A stretch of DNA of 56,544 nt from CAZFLM01 sp964519955. GTDB lineage: Bacteria > Armatimonadota > Chthonomonadetes > Chthonomonadales > CAJBBX01. Below, in pieces: positions 1 through 8,548 of the stretch (the stretch's first letter is position 1; each line of letters opens with the position of its first letter). The position numbers were made by a program, and so were the translations under genes. The DNA lies in contig CAZFLM010000042.1 in assembly GCA_964519955.1 (NCBI GenBank), positions 1-56,544 on the forward strand, read 5' to 3'. The notes under the pieces are model-generated. The model made no database searches and was not told the DNA's origin. It saw only the letters and a list, made by a program, of their open reading frames with translations.

Positions 1-65
1 GCATGCCGGGTGGTGTGGGAGGCGGGGCCGGTGACGACTCCGCCTACCCGATTCGGTGGAACCAG

Positions 66-1319
66 CTATCTTGGCGCGATGCGTACGTCGTCGAACAGCA
101 CGGCGCCGTCGCCGGAGGGCATGGCCAGGACCACGACCGCCGTCGTCGTGCTCGGGCCGGTCCGGAACGGCACCGTGAGCCGCACGTAGCGACTGGCCGC
201 CGTCGACGCCGCTGCCTCCTCGCCCCCGAAGTCCCGAACGGACAGCCGCGCCGGGCTGCCGCCCGCGAAGCTTCGCGCCCAGGCCGACGCGACGTACCGC
301 GTGTTCGGCCGGAGCCCGTAGACCTTCTGCTCCGTGGCCTTGGGACGCCCGTCGAGCCGCAGCGCCTGCCGCCCGCTGTGGGCGCTGTGCGCCACGCCGA
401 TCACACCCGCCGCGCCCTTCCAGGGCCAGGTGCTGTCGCCCTCGAAGCCGCCGTTCAGCAGCACGGGCGCGTCCGGGCGCGAGTAGACGCGCACGTAGTC
501 CACCTCGAACGCGTTGGGGAACACGGTGCTCGCGTTGGGCGGGCTGCCGGACTCCACTCCGCTGTTCAGCAGGATGTACATCGGCTCGGTCGGCACGTGG
601 TCACCGTACGCTGTGTGGAATGCGCGGCCGTCCACGGTGTAGACCTGGTAGCCGGGGCCCCACTCCATGCCGTACGTGTGCCAGCCCGCCGGGATGGGGG
701 AGCCCACGTTGCGGTCGTCCCACCCCACGCCTCCGCCCGCCTTGCTATACGCCAGGCCCTGGTGGAACCGGTTGCTGCTGGTCCAGAACTCGGCGATGTC
801 CATCTCCGGCGGCCACCCGCTGGGCAGCATCCAGAACGCGGGCCACAGACCGGGACCGGCCTCGACGGGCACTCGCGCCCGCATCTCGTAGTACCCGTAG
901 CCGCCGCGGTACTTCCCGTCGGTCTGGATGAGCCCCTCGGTGAAGTGGTAGGTCCCGCCCCGCGGGTTCGGCACCTCGCGGCGGTGCGTCAGCAGCTTCA
1001 GCGTGCCGCCGGAGACCACCACGTCGTCGTCCGCGATGCAGCTCGCATACTGATTGTTGTGGTGGCGGTTCGTGCCGTCGTCGCCGACCCAGGAGAGCCC
1101 GATCGACCACTTTGCCTCGTCCAGGCCGTCCCCGTCGAACTCGTCGTGCCACACAAGCTTCCATCCGGCGCCCGGCGAGGTGAGGAACGCCTTGCCTGCA
1201 AGCGTGGGCGGGGGCGCACCGCTCTGGGCGCTTGCCGCGAAGGACCGCGTTCCCGCGAGGACCGCGCAGACGGTGGCCATGGTGACCAGGTGACTGGATC
1301 TCGTTGTGCTCCAGGGCAT
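66..1319 (-). CDS. Secreted GH16 family beta-glucanase with C-terminal carbohydrate-binding-like domain
   Basis: Predicted extracellular endo-beta-glucanase (laminarinase or lichenase type) cutting beta-1,3 or beta-1,3-1,4 glucans. Residues 1-31 look like a signal peptide. Residues 50-280 form the GH16 jelly roll: the N-terminal WHDEFDG signature is at 57-63 and the catalytic motif EMDIAE at 172-177, with E172 as nucleophile and E177 as acid/base by family precedent. Residues 287-415 resemble a CBM4/9-type beta-sandwich (LLNGGFEG start, FDDVRI end). The ATG at 1319 is preceded by GGAGG about 8 bases upstream. It is the last gene of the minus-strand operon, 24 bases after the metallo-hydrolase. 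The substrate is inferred; GH16 also contains agarases and carrageenases. Confidence 0.9.
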   Translation of the reverse strand: MPWSTTRSSHLVTMATVCAVLAGTRSFAASAQSGAPPPTLAGKAFLTSPGAGWKLVWHDEFDGDGLDEAKWSIGLSWVGDDGTNRHHNNQYASCIADDDVVVSGGTLKLLTHRREVPNPRGGTYHFTEGLIQTDGKYRGGYGYYEMRARVPVEAGPGLWPAFWMLPSGWPPEMDIAEFWTSSNRFHQGLAYSKAGGGVGWDDRNVGSPIPAGWHTYGMEWGPGYQVYTVDGRAFHTAYGDHVPTEPMYILLNSGVESGSPPNASTVFPNAFEVDYVRVYSRPDAPVLLNGGFEGDSTWPWKGAAGVIGVAHSAHSGRQALRLDGRPKATEQKVYGLRPNTRYVASAWARSFAGGSPARLSVRDFGGEEAAASTAASRYVRLTVPFRTGPSTTTAVVVLAMPSGDGAVLFDDVRIAPR

Positions 1320-1343
1320 CTCGGGGCCTCCCTCCAGCGTCGG

Positions 1344-2012
1344 CTATGCCGACCCGATCTCGTCCGCGAGTGCTTGCAGGAACTCGACTCGCTCCCGTGC
1401 GCCGGCGAAGTCGCGCCGGTACACCTCGTTCGCCACGATGGGGTTGCAGAACAGGACGTCGAACTCGACCGGCATCAGGTCGGTTAGGCTTCGCAGCATC
1501 TTCTTCCTGCCCTTGGCCGACGGGTACACGTGCCAGTCCGATCCGTCATGCCAGATCGCGTCGCCCGCGAACAGCAGCCTGGCGCCACGGTGCTGGACCA
1601 GATAGCACACCCCGCCGACTCGATGGCCGGGCGTGGGGATCGCCTCGACCCCGGGCCCGAGTTCGACGCGCTCCAGCGGGAAGGTCACCACGCTGTGCAC
1701 GCTGGCGCGCACGTCGGGCGCCTCGGGCTCGCTGCAGTACAGCGGCGCCCCGAAGCGCTCGGCCACTTCGTCGCAGTGAGCCGTCTTGAAGTGCGAGTCG
1801 CCCAGAAGCTGCATGGCCAGGCCGCCCAGCTCCTCGATGGCGTCGAAGTGCGCGTGGATCGTGCTCTGGTTCGAGAAGCATGGGAACAGCAGATTGCCCT
1901 CCGCGCGCACGACCAGGTACGAGATGTATTTCCGGTCGGTCGGCCTGGAGGGCAAGACCCGGTAGATGCCGGGCAGGATCTCGTGCACATGGGCCTCCGG
2001 TACAGAGCGCAT
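1344..2012 (-). CDS. Metallo-beta-lactamase-fold hydrolase with non-canonical metal motif
   Basis: A 222-residue MBL-fold protein with no signal peptide, so probably cytoplasmic. The fold is shown by the conserved PTPGH segment (H130) and the FAGDAIW segment (D151), which match the third and fourth metal-ligand motifs of the superfamily. The first motif is odd. Instead of HxHxDH, residues 74-82 read HFKTAHCDE, so the first two His are separated by four residues and Glu replaces the final His. Frame is open far upstream, but the ATG at 2012 is the start because it begins the family-like core and lies just after the stop of the glycosidase at 2060. The substrate is unknown; a lactonase or thioesterase role cannot be told apart here. 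Confidence 0.75.
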   Translation of the reverse strand: MRSVPEAHVHEILPGIYRVLPSRPTDRKYISYLVVRAEGNLLFPCFSNQSTIHAHFDAIEELGGLAMQLLGDSHFKTAHCDEVAERFGAPLYCSEPEAPDVRASVHSVVTFPLERVELGPGVEAIPTPGHRVGGVCYLVQHRGARLLFAGDAIWHDGSDWHVYPSAKGRKKMLRSLTDLMPVEFDVLFCNPIVANEVYRRDFAGARERVEFLQALADEIGSA

Positions 2013-2059
2013 ACCAGGCCGAACGATCCCGGAGCGCCCGCACGTTCCCTGCGGGAGGA

Positions 2060-3526
2060 CTACCGCGGCAGTGCCTCGGCAGTCGCGTGTGCGCCGCGGG
2101 CCACGCCGATGTCGACGTAGCTCATCGGATGGCCCAGGGAGTCGGATCGGTGCTTGGCCGGGGTCGTTTTGCCATCGACGATGATCCGATCGAAGGCGCC
2201 CTGGAACTCGGCACGCCACTTGATCGCCCGGCCGGCGCCATTGGTGAAGGTAGTCCGCGTGGCCGAGCTGTGCCGCACGGTGATGGGCCCGGCGAAGGTC
2301 GGTACGTCTCGCGCCTCCGCCCACGCGACCTTGGCGCACAACCGCGGGCAGGTGAGGATCACCCCGCTGCCGGCGGCCGGCTCGATCCCCATCAGGCCGC
2401 GGACGATCGCCTCGATGGCCGCGAACGGCGCCTCCGGGTAGTCGCGGCGAGGATCGGCGGCGAGCTTGGCGAGGAACTCGCGGCCTTCCTCGCCGAACCC
2501 GTACCGGTAGTAGAGCATTGGCAGGTAGGAGAGCACCTCGACCTGCGTGTTGCGGATCCCTCGCAGCGCCTTCTCGATCCTGATGGGGTCGTCGATGGCG
2601 CCGCACCACAGCAGGAACTCGCTGCCGGCCACGCCCCCGTGCCGGTACTCCTGCTTCACCGTGCGAAACGCGTAGTAGGACTGCGATCGGTCGTCCCACC
2701 ACGCGCTGTCCAGCAGGCGCTTGTACTCGGCCGCCCGCGCACGGTATCGTTCCGCTTCGCGGGTCTGCTTGCGCGCGGCCAGAATGTTGGCGTACGTGCG
2801 CAGGGCGTTGTAGACCATCCCGACCAGGTCGCTGCCGATCGCGAGGTCGCCCTGCAGCTCATCATACGATGGCAGTCCCCGCGTCTGGCGGAATCGCGTC
2901 GCGGCAGGCTTGAGGTTCATCAGCCCGGGGCGGTCCGCGATGCGGTTGGGCTGCAGATGCCACCGCCCGATGTACTCGTTGAGCGTGAGCCGGTAGAACC
3001 GGTCGAACTCGGTCCCGTTAAGGTAGGCTGCATCGCCCGACCACTGGTACAGCCGGTAGCAGGCGTCGATCAGGTCGAAGTTGGCGTTGAGCGGGTACCA
3101 GAAGTCCTCGTCCGACTCGTAGTCGACCGGCGCGGGTCTGTTCAGGCGATCGATCTCCCAGTAGGAGCAGTAGTCGCGGCTCTCGGCGATCCCGTCGACG
3201 AAGCGCCGCAGCATGTTCCGGTTATGCCGCCCGAGCCCCAGTATCTCGGCGCCCAGGCATTGGTGCGCGACATCCCGGATGCAGAACGCCTCCCTGCCCG
3301 GCAGCGCGGCCTCGTACCACGGGCCGACCGGGTCGGTGTCCTTACCCACATACCTGAGCGCCGTGGCCTTCGCCCAGTCGAAGATGGCGGCGAGGTCGCG
3401 GTCCGACGACGAGAAGGCGATGCCGCCCTCCTTCGCACGCGGGCCGTTCGGCGATAGGTCCTCCGCCGACGCGCGGCACGCAGCGAGGAGGAGCAGCGGG
3501 ATGATCCAGATGCAGTGCTGGGTCAC
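2060..3526 (-). CDS. Secreted alpha/alpha-toroid (six-hairpin) glycosidase-like protein
   Basis: A 488-residue protein with a hydrophobic leader and a lipobox-like LLAAC at about 13-17, so it may be a lipoprotein. The body is helix-rich with aromatic-acidic stretches (DYCSYWEID, ESDEDFWYPLN, DSAWWDD, DYPEAPF) typical of six-hairpin glycosidases such as GH15, GH37, GH63 and GH94-like folds. I cannot assign a family, and the catalytic acids are not certain. The last 90 residues look like a beta-rich domain. The start is a GTG at 3526 with GAAGGA about 9 bases upstream. It lies between the LamG-like gene and the MBL gene in the same operon, so a role in trimming released oligosaccharides is inferred. 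Confidence 0.65.
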   Translation of the reverse strand: MTQHCIWIIPLLLLAACRASAEDLSPNGPRAKEGGIAFSSSDRDLAAIFDWAKATALRYVGKDTDPVGPWYEAALPGREAFCIRDVAHQCLGAEILGLGRHNRNMLRRFVDGIAESRDYCSYWEIDRLNRPAPVDYESDEDFWYPLNANFDLIDACYRLYQWSGDAAYLNGTEFDRFYRLTLNEYIGRWHLQPNRIADRPGLMNLKPAATRFRQTRGLPSYDELQGDLAIGSDLVGMVYNALRTYANILAARKQTREAERYRARAAEYKRLLDSAWWDDRSQSYYAFRTVKQEYRHGGVAGSEFLLWCGAIDDPIRIEKALRGIRNTQVEVLSYLPMLYYRYGFGEEGREFLAKLAADPRRDYPEAPFAAIEAIVRGLMGIEPAAGSGVILTCPRLCAKVAWAEARDVPTFAGPITVRHSSATRTTFTNGAGRAIKWRAEFQGAFDRIIVDGKTTPAKHRSDSLGHPMSYVDIGVARGAHATAEALPR

Positions 3527-3585
3527 GGGCGGTGTCCTTCGTTGTTGGTATGGTCAAGCAGCAGAGGGGGCAGTGAGCACGCTCA

Positions 3586-4404
3586 TCAGGCGCCGGGTGC
3601 CTCTCCACGCCCCGTCGCGTACTCGCGCAGACGCTTCACGCCCCGGTAGTAGTCCGCGACCTGGTCGGCGTCGATGGCGCGGTCGAGGAGCAGCACCTCA
3701 TCGACCACCACGCCGCCGCCGATTGAGAGGGTCCGCACCTCGTCGGCAGCCGCGAAGTCGCGCCCGCTGGTCGACGCCTCCGCGACGAGGCGTCCATCGG
3801 TGTAGAGCTGCACGCACGACGCGCGCCGGATCACCACCGCCGTGTGATGCCACACCCCCGCCTTCAGGTCGAGGTGGGCGGCCAGGTCGCCGTCGTACAG
3901 GTCGTTCACGTTCTGGACGCCGGGGAAGTAGTACACCTGCAGCACGCCCGTCGGCCGCTGCAGGGCGCACCACTCGCCCTTGCCGCGCACGAAGGCGGAC
4001 ACGATGCCGCGCCCCTGGAAGGTGAACAGGTCGAAGCCGCCGTCGACGGGCATGTCCTTGCGCAGGCGCCACCAGAACGAGAGCGTGAGCGGCCGGTCCG
4101 GCGAGAGCGCGTCGCCGCGGAGCACGATGGGCTTCGGCGTCCAGAGGCCCGCCCCGAAGAGCCCCTCGGGATCGGTGGTGACAGTCGCGTCCGCGCTGGT
4201 CGTTAGGGACGCGGGACACAGTTCCGGGCGGTCCGGCGCGCTGCCGGCGTGGTGGTACACCAGGCAGTCACGCAGCCACGCCGGCCCCCGTACGTCGGTC
4301 GCGCCATCTCCCCCAACATTGGGGGCCGGGGGGCGTGCCGGCGGGCGTGCCGCGCAGCATACCGAGGCGACGCAGAGCGCAAGAGTGAGGAGGAGCGCCC
4401 TCAT
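3586..4404 (-). CDS. Secreted LamG/concanavalin-like domain protein
   Basis: A 272-residue protein with signal peptide MRALLLTLALCVASVCC, then one LamG-like beta-sandwich from roughly residue 70 to 255. Supporting segments are LTLSFWWRLRKD, GVWHHTAVVIRR, VQLYTDGRLV and VVVDEVLLLDRAI, the strand order of LamG_3 domains that bind glycans. It carries no obvious catalytic motif. The frame is open upstream, but the ATG at 4404 is the start: it overlaps the TGA of the 1102-residue gene in an ATGA (4401-4404), a translational-coupling arrangement, and it begins the signal peptide. It is probably a substrate-binding partner of the neighbouring enzymes. Confidence 0.75.
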   Translation of the reverse strand: MRALLLTLALCVASVCCAARPPARPPAPNVGGDGATDVRGPAWLRDCLVYHHAGSAPDRPELCPASLTTSADATVTTDPEGLFGAGLWTPKPIVLRGDALSPDRPLTLSFWWRLRKDMPVDGGFDLFTFQGRGIVSAFVRGKGEWCALQRPTGVLQVYYFPGVQNVNDLYDGDLAAHLDLKAGVWHHTAVVIRRASCVQLYTDGRLVAEASTSGRDFAAADEVRTLSIGGGVVVDEVLLLDRAIDADQVADYYRGVKRLREYATGRGEAPGA

Positions 4405-7400
4405 CGCGGCAGCACCCGCAGCATGCGCACGTCGTGCTTCTTCAGCGCGAACGAGATCGAACCGCCGCTCCACGCGACCTCCTGACCGGTCTCCGCGTCC
4501 AGCAGTTCCGCGCTCGCCGGCAGGCCCAGGCGCGCCAGGTCCACGGTCACCTTCGCGTTGCGCTCGCCGTCCGCGTAGCTCACCACGCCGATGACCGCCT
4601 CCTTGCCCGGCACCCAGTAGCAGATGGCCGGCAGGTCGGCGTCGGCGGTGCGAGCGGGCGCCGGTTCATCGTCCCAGTAGCGATGCTCGCGGACGCCCGG
4701 CTGCTTCAGGATGTCGTCGATCGGCTTGAGCAGCGCGATCTGCGCCTGGCCGGCCTTGGACCACGCCGGATACCCGCAGTCCAGCTCGTGCAGCAGCGCC
4801 ACCGCCGCGAACGTGCGCGCGACGTGCGGGTCCTCCGCCTGTGGCCCCTGGTCGCCGAGGAGCACCGGCCACGTGCCCGCCAGCTCGCCGTTGGTGACCA
4901 TCAGGATGTAGTCGCGGGTGAAGCGGTCCTGCACGTCGCCCTCGGAGTACTTCCACTCCCAGTCGTACTGCACCGTGGCGAAGGAGAGCATCGGCAGGAT
5001 GGCGGTGGAGGTCATGTGCGGCATGGTGACCGGCAGCATCTTGCGCTCGTTCATCATCTGGAAGGTGCGCTTCGCCAGTTCGCGCAGCCCCCAGATGCCG
5101 GTCGATGGGACGACCGTGCCGTCCTCGCGCTTGTAGGCTGCGGTCATCTCCGTGTTGTACGAGCCTGCGAAGAACCAGTTGTCCCAGTAGACGCCGCGGT
5201 TGCCGCCGATGTCGAACGACTTCGCGTACCACCAGAGCGCGTGGTCGATGTACGACTCGCTGGGCACGATCTTGATCTCGCCGATCCCATTCCCCTTGCC
5301 GATGCCGCGGTAGTCGGTGAGCGACCACTCGTCCTTGAAGGTCTCGAACTCGGGCGCTGCCTGGTAGCTGGCCCGGTTGTAGTAGAACACCATGTTCGTG
5401 CCGTAGCGCGACGTCAGGTTGTAGCGCGCATGGTTCGCGAATGTCTGCACGCGCTCCTCGCCGTACGGCGCGAAGTAGGGCTTGCCACGCTCCACCACCT
5501 TCTGGATGTCCGCGTCGGTCAGGCGCTCCTTGTTGCCCCGCTTGATCATCTCCCAGAGGACCATGTCCTGCCCGGCGGGATAGACGGAGCCGCAGTCGCC
5601 CAGCGCCAGCCAGTTGATGTCCGTGCCGAGCAGCGACCAGTTCTCGCGACGCCACTTGTGCCGCCAGTCGGTCGGGATGCGCGGCTTCACCGGGGCCGCA
5701 AGCAGGCCGAACGTGATGGTCCGCGCCTTCGCGATAACCTCGGGCCGGTTGATGAGGTGGACGCGAATCTCGACCACGCCGGGCTTGCGCACCAGCTCGA
5801 CGTTCGGCGTCTTCGGATCCCAGCCCCAGCCCTTGTCGTTCTCAGCGAACCAGCAGAGGCCCCGCACCGGTGTGCCGACGTAGAGGTAGGTGCAGAAGTT
5901 GGCCGGCAGGTCGTTCGCCTGCACCAGCTTCGACGTCCAGACGGTCCCGTCGCCCGCCGGCACCTTGCCGTAGAGCGTGTTGCGGATGCCGTCGCCCATC
6001 GCGTGGTAGTGCGTGGCCTGATCGGCGCGCATCGGGATGACGAGATCGAGCTTGCCCACCGTCTTGCCGTGGGTGGGCTGGAGCATCATGTCCACGCGCA
6101 TCGTGCCGTCGTAGTCCCACGTCGTGGTGAGATCGGCGGAGAGCGCGCCCGCCTCCCAGTTGGATTGCGCGACGGCCTCGTTGTCTGCTCTCCGCTGGAA
6201 CCTGAGCGCCGACCCGGTCGCGCGGCCGAGGTCGCTCTCCAGGCGCATCGAGCCTGCTAGTAGGGCCTCGCCGCGGGCCGTCACCTGCGTCCACAGCCCG
6301 GTCGACCCGAGCGTGTGCTCCCGCAGAACGGTGGAGAGGTGGTTGCCGGTCGCCTTGATCGGGGTGAACGGCCGATACACCGTGCTGCTCCGCCCGAGCT
6401 TCGTGTGTTCCCACGGGAATGCCCGGCGCTCGAAGGTGCGAACGACCTCGGCCTCCGGGACCTTCGGCCCGGTCGCCTTGACCGCGACCTCGTACTCCCC
6501 GCTGAGCGGCGGGAGGGACAGGCTTACCTCGCGCTTGCCGTCTGGCTGCACGGGGTCGCATCGAACCGACTTCACGACTTCGCCGCCCTTCTTGCGCACG
6601 GTCGCCGTCACCGTCTCGACCCGGGCCCCCTTGGGCAGGTTCGACGTGTCGATCAGCAGCCTCAGCCGGTTCGCGTAGGGGTAGTAGGCGAACTGCAGGT
6701 CGAGTGGGGGCACCACCTTCTTCGCCACAGTCCACTTCCACGGCGGCGCGGCCCTCCACGCGAGCTTCCGGTCCAGCAGCACCGTGGCTCCGTCCTCGGA
6801 AGTCGCCCGCATCGTGAGCGTGTAGCTCTTCGTCGCCTGGTCGCTCACCTTCACTGCCACCTCGCGGGTCTCGCCTGGCCCAACGCGCACCGTCTGGCGC
6901 TCCACCGCCTCCGGCATCACGTCGCGCAGCAGGTGCACCTCGGCCCGCACCGTGGCTGGCGCAGCGCCCGGATTGCGCAGGACCAGGACCGCCTGCACCT
7001 CCCCGGCAAAGACGTCGCCGCGCAGCTCGGACGAGGCCGCCAAGCCCGGCGCCGCAGTGAACGTGAACCGGTCGACGGGCTTGTAGGCGTTGCCGCTGAA
7101 CGAGGCCCACGCCCACTCCTGCTTCCAGTCGCGGCACACGTTGATGGCCCACGCGCCGGTGCTGTCCGCGCGATCCGGCGACACCGACGCGATGGGGATG
7201 GCGACCTCGCAATGCCAGGCGCCGTCGTGCAGCCCGTTTGCCACCTGCCAGTCGCAGCGCCACGCCGGATCATCGGGCACGCCGCCGTACGAGTGCGCCT
7301 TGAACCACCGGTTGCCGATCGAGTTGGCGAGCATCTGGTAGCGTTTCCCGCGTTCTGCGCCCGGGGTCGGGTCGATCCACACCTCGACGGCGTCGTCGAA

Positions 7401-7709
7401 CACGAGGTTCTCGGAGTCGCGCTTGACGTCCGCCAGGATGCTGCCTTCGGCAGGGAGCTGCGACCAGATGGCCACGTAGAGGTGCGTCTTCGTAGCACCG
7501 ACCCACACACGGGCGGCGCGGCGCTCCAGGGTCTGCTCGCCCATCAGCCCGTCGAGCCGAATGGCGCCGGCCCACTCGGCGGGATCGATGCGGCCGTCGA
7601 GCGTGGGCGCGGCAGGCATCAGTGGCGCGGCGAACTCGCCCGCGTGTGCGGCGCGCAACGCCGTGAGCAGAACCGCGCAGGCGAACAGACAGGGAACGCG
7701 CTGGGCCAT
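4401..7709 (-). CDS. Large secreted protein: CBM9-like domain plus DUF6067/GH123-like catalytic region
   Basis: An 1102-residue exported protein and first gene of the operon. Residues 1-23 are a signal peptide. Residues 28-215 resemble a CBM9/DOMON-type sandwich (LDGRIDPAEW start, VWVGATKTHLYVAIW, DAVEVWIDP). Beta-rich linker domains follow to about 500. Residues of about 560-1020 resemble the barrel of DUF6067 proteins, which are related to GH123 beta-N-acetylgalactosaminidases: aromatic and acidic segments include GGNRGVYWDNWF, PHMTSTAILPML and DYILMVTNGELAG. A small C-terminal beta domain ends at 1102. The catalytic pair cannot be fixed by eye. A glycosidase role is inferred from the family resemblance and the GH16-containing operon. 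Confidence 0.7.
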   Translation of the reverse strand: MAQRVPCLFACAVLLTALRAAHAGEFAAPLMPAAPTLDGRIDPAEWAGAIRLDGLMGEQTLERRAARVWVGATKTHLYVAIWSQLPAEGSILADVKRDSENLVFDDAVEVWIDPTPGAERGKRYQMLANSIGNRWFKAHSYGGVPDDPAWRCDWQVANGLHDGAWHCEVAIPIASVSPDRADSTGAWAINVCRDWKQEWAWASFSGNAYKPVDRFTFTAAPGLAASSELRGDVFAGEVQAVLVLRNPGAAPATVRAEVHLLRDVMPEAVERQTVRVGPGETREVAVKVSDQATKSYTLTMRATSEDGATVLLDRKLAWRAAPPWKWTVAKKVVPPLDLQFAYYPYANRLRLLIDTSNLPKGARVETVTATVRKKGGEVVKSVRCDPVQPDGKREVSLSLPPLSGEYEVAVKATGPKVPEAEVVRTFERRAFPWEHTKLGRSSTVYRPFTPIKATGNHLSTVLREHTLGSTGLWTQVTARGEALLAGSMRLESDLGRATGSALRFQRRADNEAVAQSNWEAGALSADLTTTWDYDGTMRVDMMLQPTHGKTVGKLDLVIPMRADQATHYHAMGDGIRNTLYGKVPAGDGTVWTSKLVQANDLPANFCTYLYVGTPVRGLCWFAENDKGWGWDPKTPNVELVRKPGVVEIRVHLINRPEVIAKARTITFGLLAAPVKPRIPTDWRHKWRRENWSLLGTDINWLALGDCGSVYPAGQDMVLWEMIKRGNKERLTDADIQKVVERGKPYFAPYGEERVQTFANHARYNLTSRYGTNMVFYYNRASYQAAPEFETFKDEWSLTDYRGIGKGNGIGEIKIVPSESYIDHALWWYAKSFDIGGNRGVYWDNWFFAGSYNTEMTAAYKREDGTVVPSTGIWGLRELAKRTFQMMNERKMLPVTMPHMTSTAILPMLSFATVQYDWEWKYSEGDVQDRFTRDYILMVTNGELAGTWPVLLGDQGPQAEDPHVARTFAAVALLHELDCGYPAWSKAGQAQIALLKPIDDILKQPGVREHRYWDDEPAPARTADADLPAICYWVPGKEAVIGVVSYADGERNAKVTVDLARLGLPASAELLDAETGQEVAWSGGSISFALKKHDVRMLRVLPR

Positions 7710-7855
7710 GTGGCATGCTCCGAGAGGGATGCCGTCAGATACGTCCGTCCGCCGCCGGTCTCCTGCAATGAGGCAACACCCGCCGGGAGGATGTAGACAT
7801 GCGAGCGTCGAATAGTGTGCAACCGGCGGCCCGCGATGGGCGAGGAGGATGAGCC

Positions 7856-8317
7856 ATGCCGACGATCGGTTCGGGGCTATCGGAGCAGTACGACCGGATG
7901 TGGGAGATGCTCAGGAACACCGTCGAGCGCTTCAGCGACGAGCAGTGGAAGATGGGCCCGACAGACCGTGCGGTACCGGTGCGGTGGGCCTACCACGCGG
8001 TGACCAGCGTCGGCTTCTACGCAGGGGAGTCGCCGGAGAGCTTCGACTGGCATGCTCGGCCCGGCTTCGAGGGCGACCTGGCGCTGCTGCCTGGCCGCGC
8101 GGCGCTGCTCGACTATCTGGAGCGCACCGCCGTCGCCATGCGCGCCCGCATCCTGGGCACGGCGGACGCGGAGTTCCTCGAGCCGTCAGCCTTCCCGTGG
8201 ACCGGCGAGTCGAAGCTAGCGCACTTCGTCTACGTCCTGCGCCACGCCACCGTCCACCTCGGCGAGCTAGCCATGCTCCTGCGCATCAACGGCGCGGAGC
8301 AGGCCGAGTGGCGCTAA
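7856..8317 (+). CDS. DinB-like four-helix-bundle protein
   Basis: A 153-residue cytoplasmic protein of the DinB/DUF664/YfiT superfamily, whose members are metal-dependent thiol transferases or stress proteins of unknown substrate. The superfamily's three-His metal site is visible: His in RWAYHAV near residue 48 and the pair in LRHATVHLGEL near 129-133. The ATG at 7856 has GAGGAGG about 8 bases upstream. It is divergent from the polysaccharide operon and convergent with the ABC permease, so it is probably a single-gene unit. The substrate is unknown. Confidence 0.7.
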   Translation: MPTIGSGLSEQYDRMWEMLRNTVERFSDEQWKMGPTDRAVPVRWAYHAVTSVGFYAGESPESFDWHARPGFEGDLALLPGRAALLDYLERTAVAMRARILGTADAEFLEPSAFPWTGESKLAHFVYVLRHATVHLGELAMLLRINGAEQAEWR

Positions 8318-8548
8318 GGGGGTGCTGGAACCACAGATGAACACCGATCGGTGGGGATCACGGCGGGATGGAACCGCAGATGGACGCGGACAGACGCAGA
8401 TGAGGAGGCGTTCGGTCCAATCCGCTCTCTGGTCCCCGTGCCTGACAACACCCATCCGCCGTTATCCTGGTCGATCGGTGTTCATCTGTGGTTGCTGTGA
8501 GCCGTTATCTGCGTGTGTCCGCGTTCATCTGCGGTTCCAGGAAGCCCG
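8318..8548. repeat. Cluster of four related repeat units in interleaved inverted orientation
   Basis: The spacer between the convergent DinB and permease genes holds four units built on AACC[A/G]CAGATG[A/G]AC. Unit A (8329-8350) is matched perfectly over 22 bp by the reverse complement at 8472-8493. Unit B (8370-8400) is matched over 31 bp with two mismatches by the reverse complement at 8508-8538. The order is A, B, A', B', so the two pairs interleave rather than nest, and A and B also resemble each other. It may serve as a bidirectional transcription end, or be a small mobile palindromic element. Confidence 0.85.

Noticed and set aside
3..1487. Long plus-strand open frame opposite the GH16 and MBL genes
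   Set aside because: It is Arg/Ala/Val-rich without any family resemblance and lies antisense to genes with clear motifs. Such long shadow frames are expected in GC-rich DNA; the same applies to those opposite the DUF6067-like gene, the glycyl radical enzyme gene and the 34200 hydrolase gene.
1344..2702. A 452-codon reading of the MBL gene frame
   Set aside because: The part upstream of 2012 is low-complexity and overlaps the glycosidase gene in another frame. The real protein starts at the ATG at 2012.
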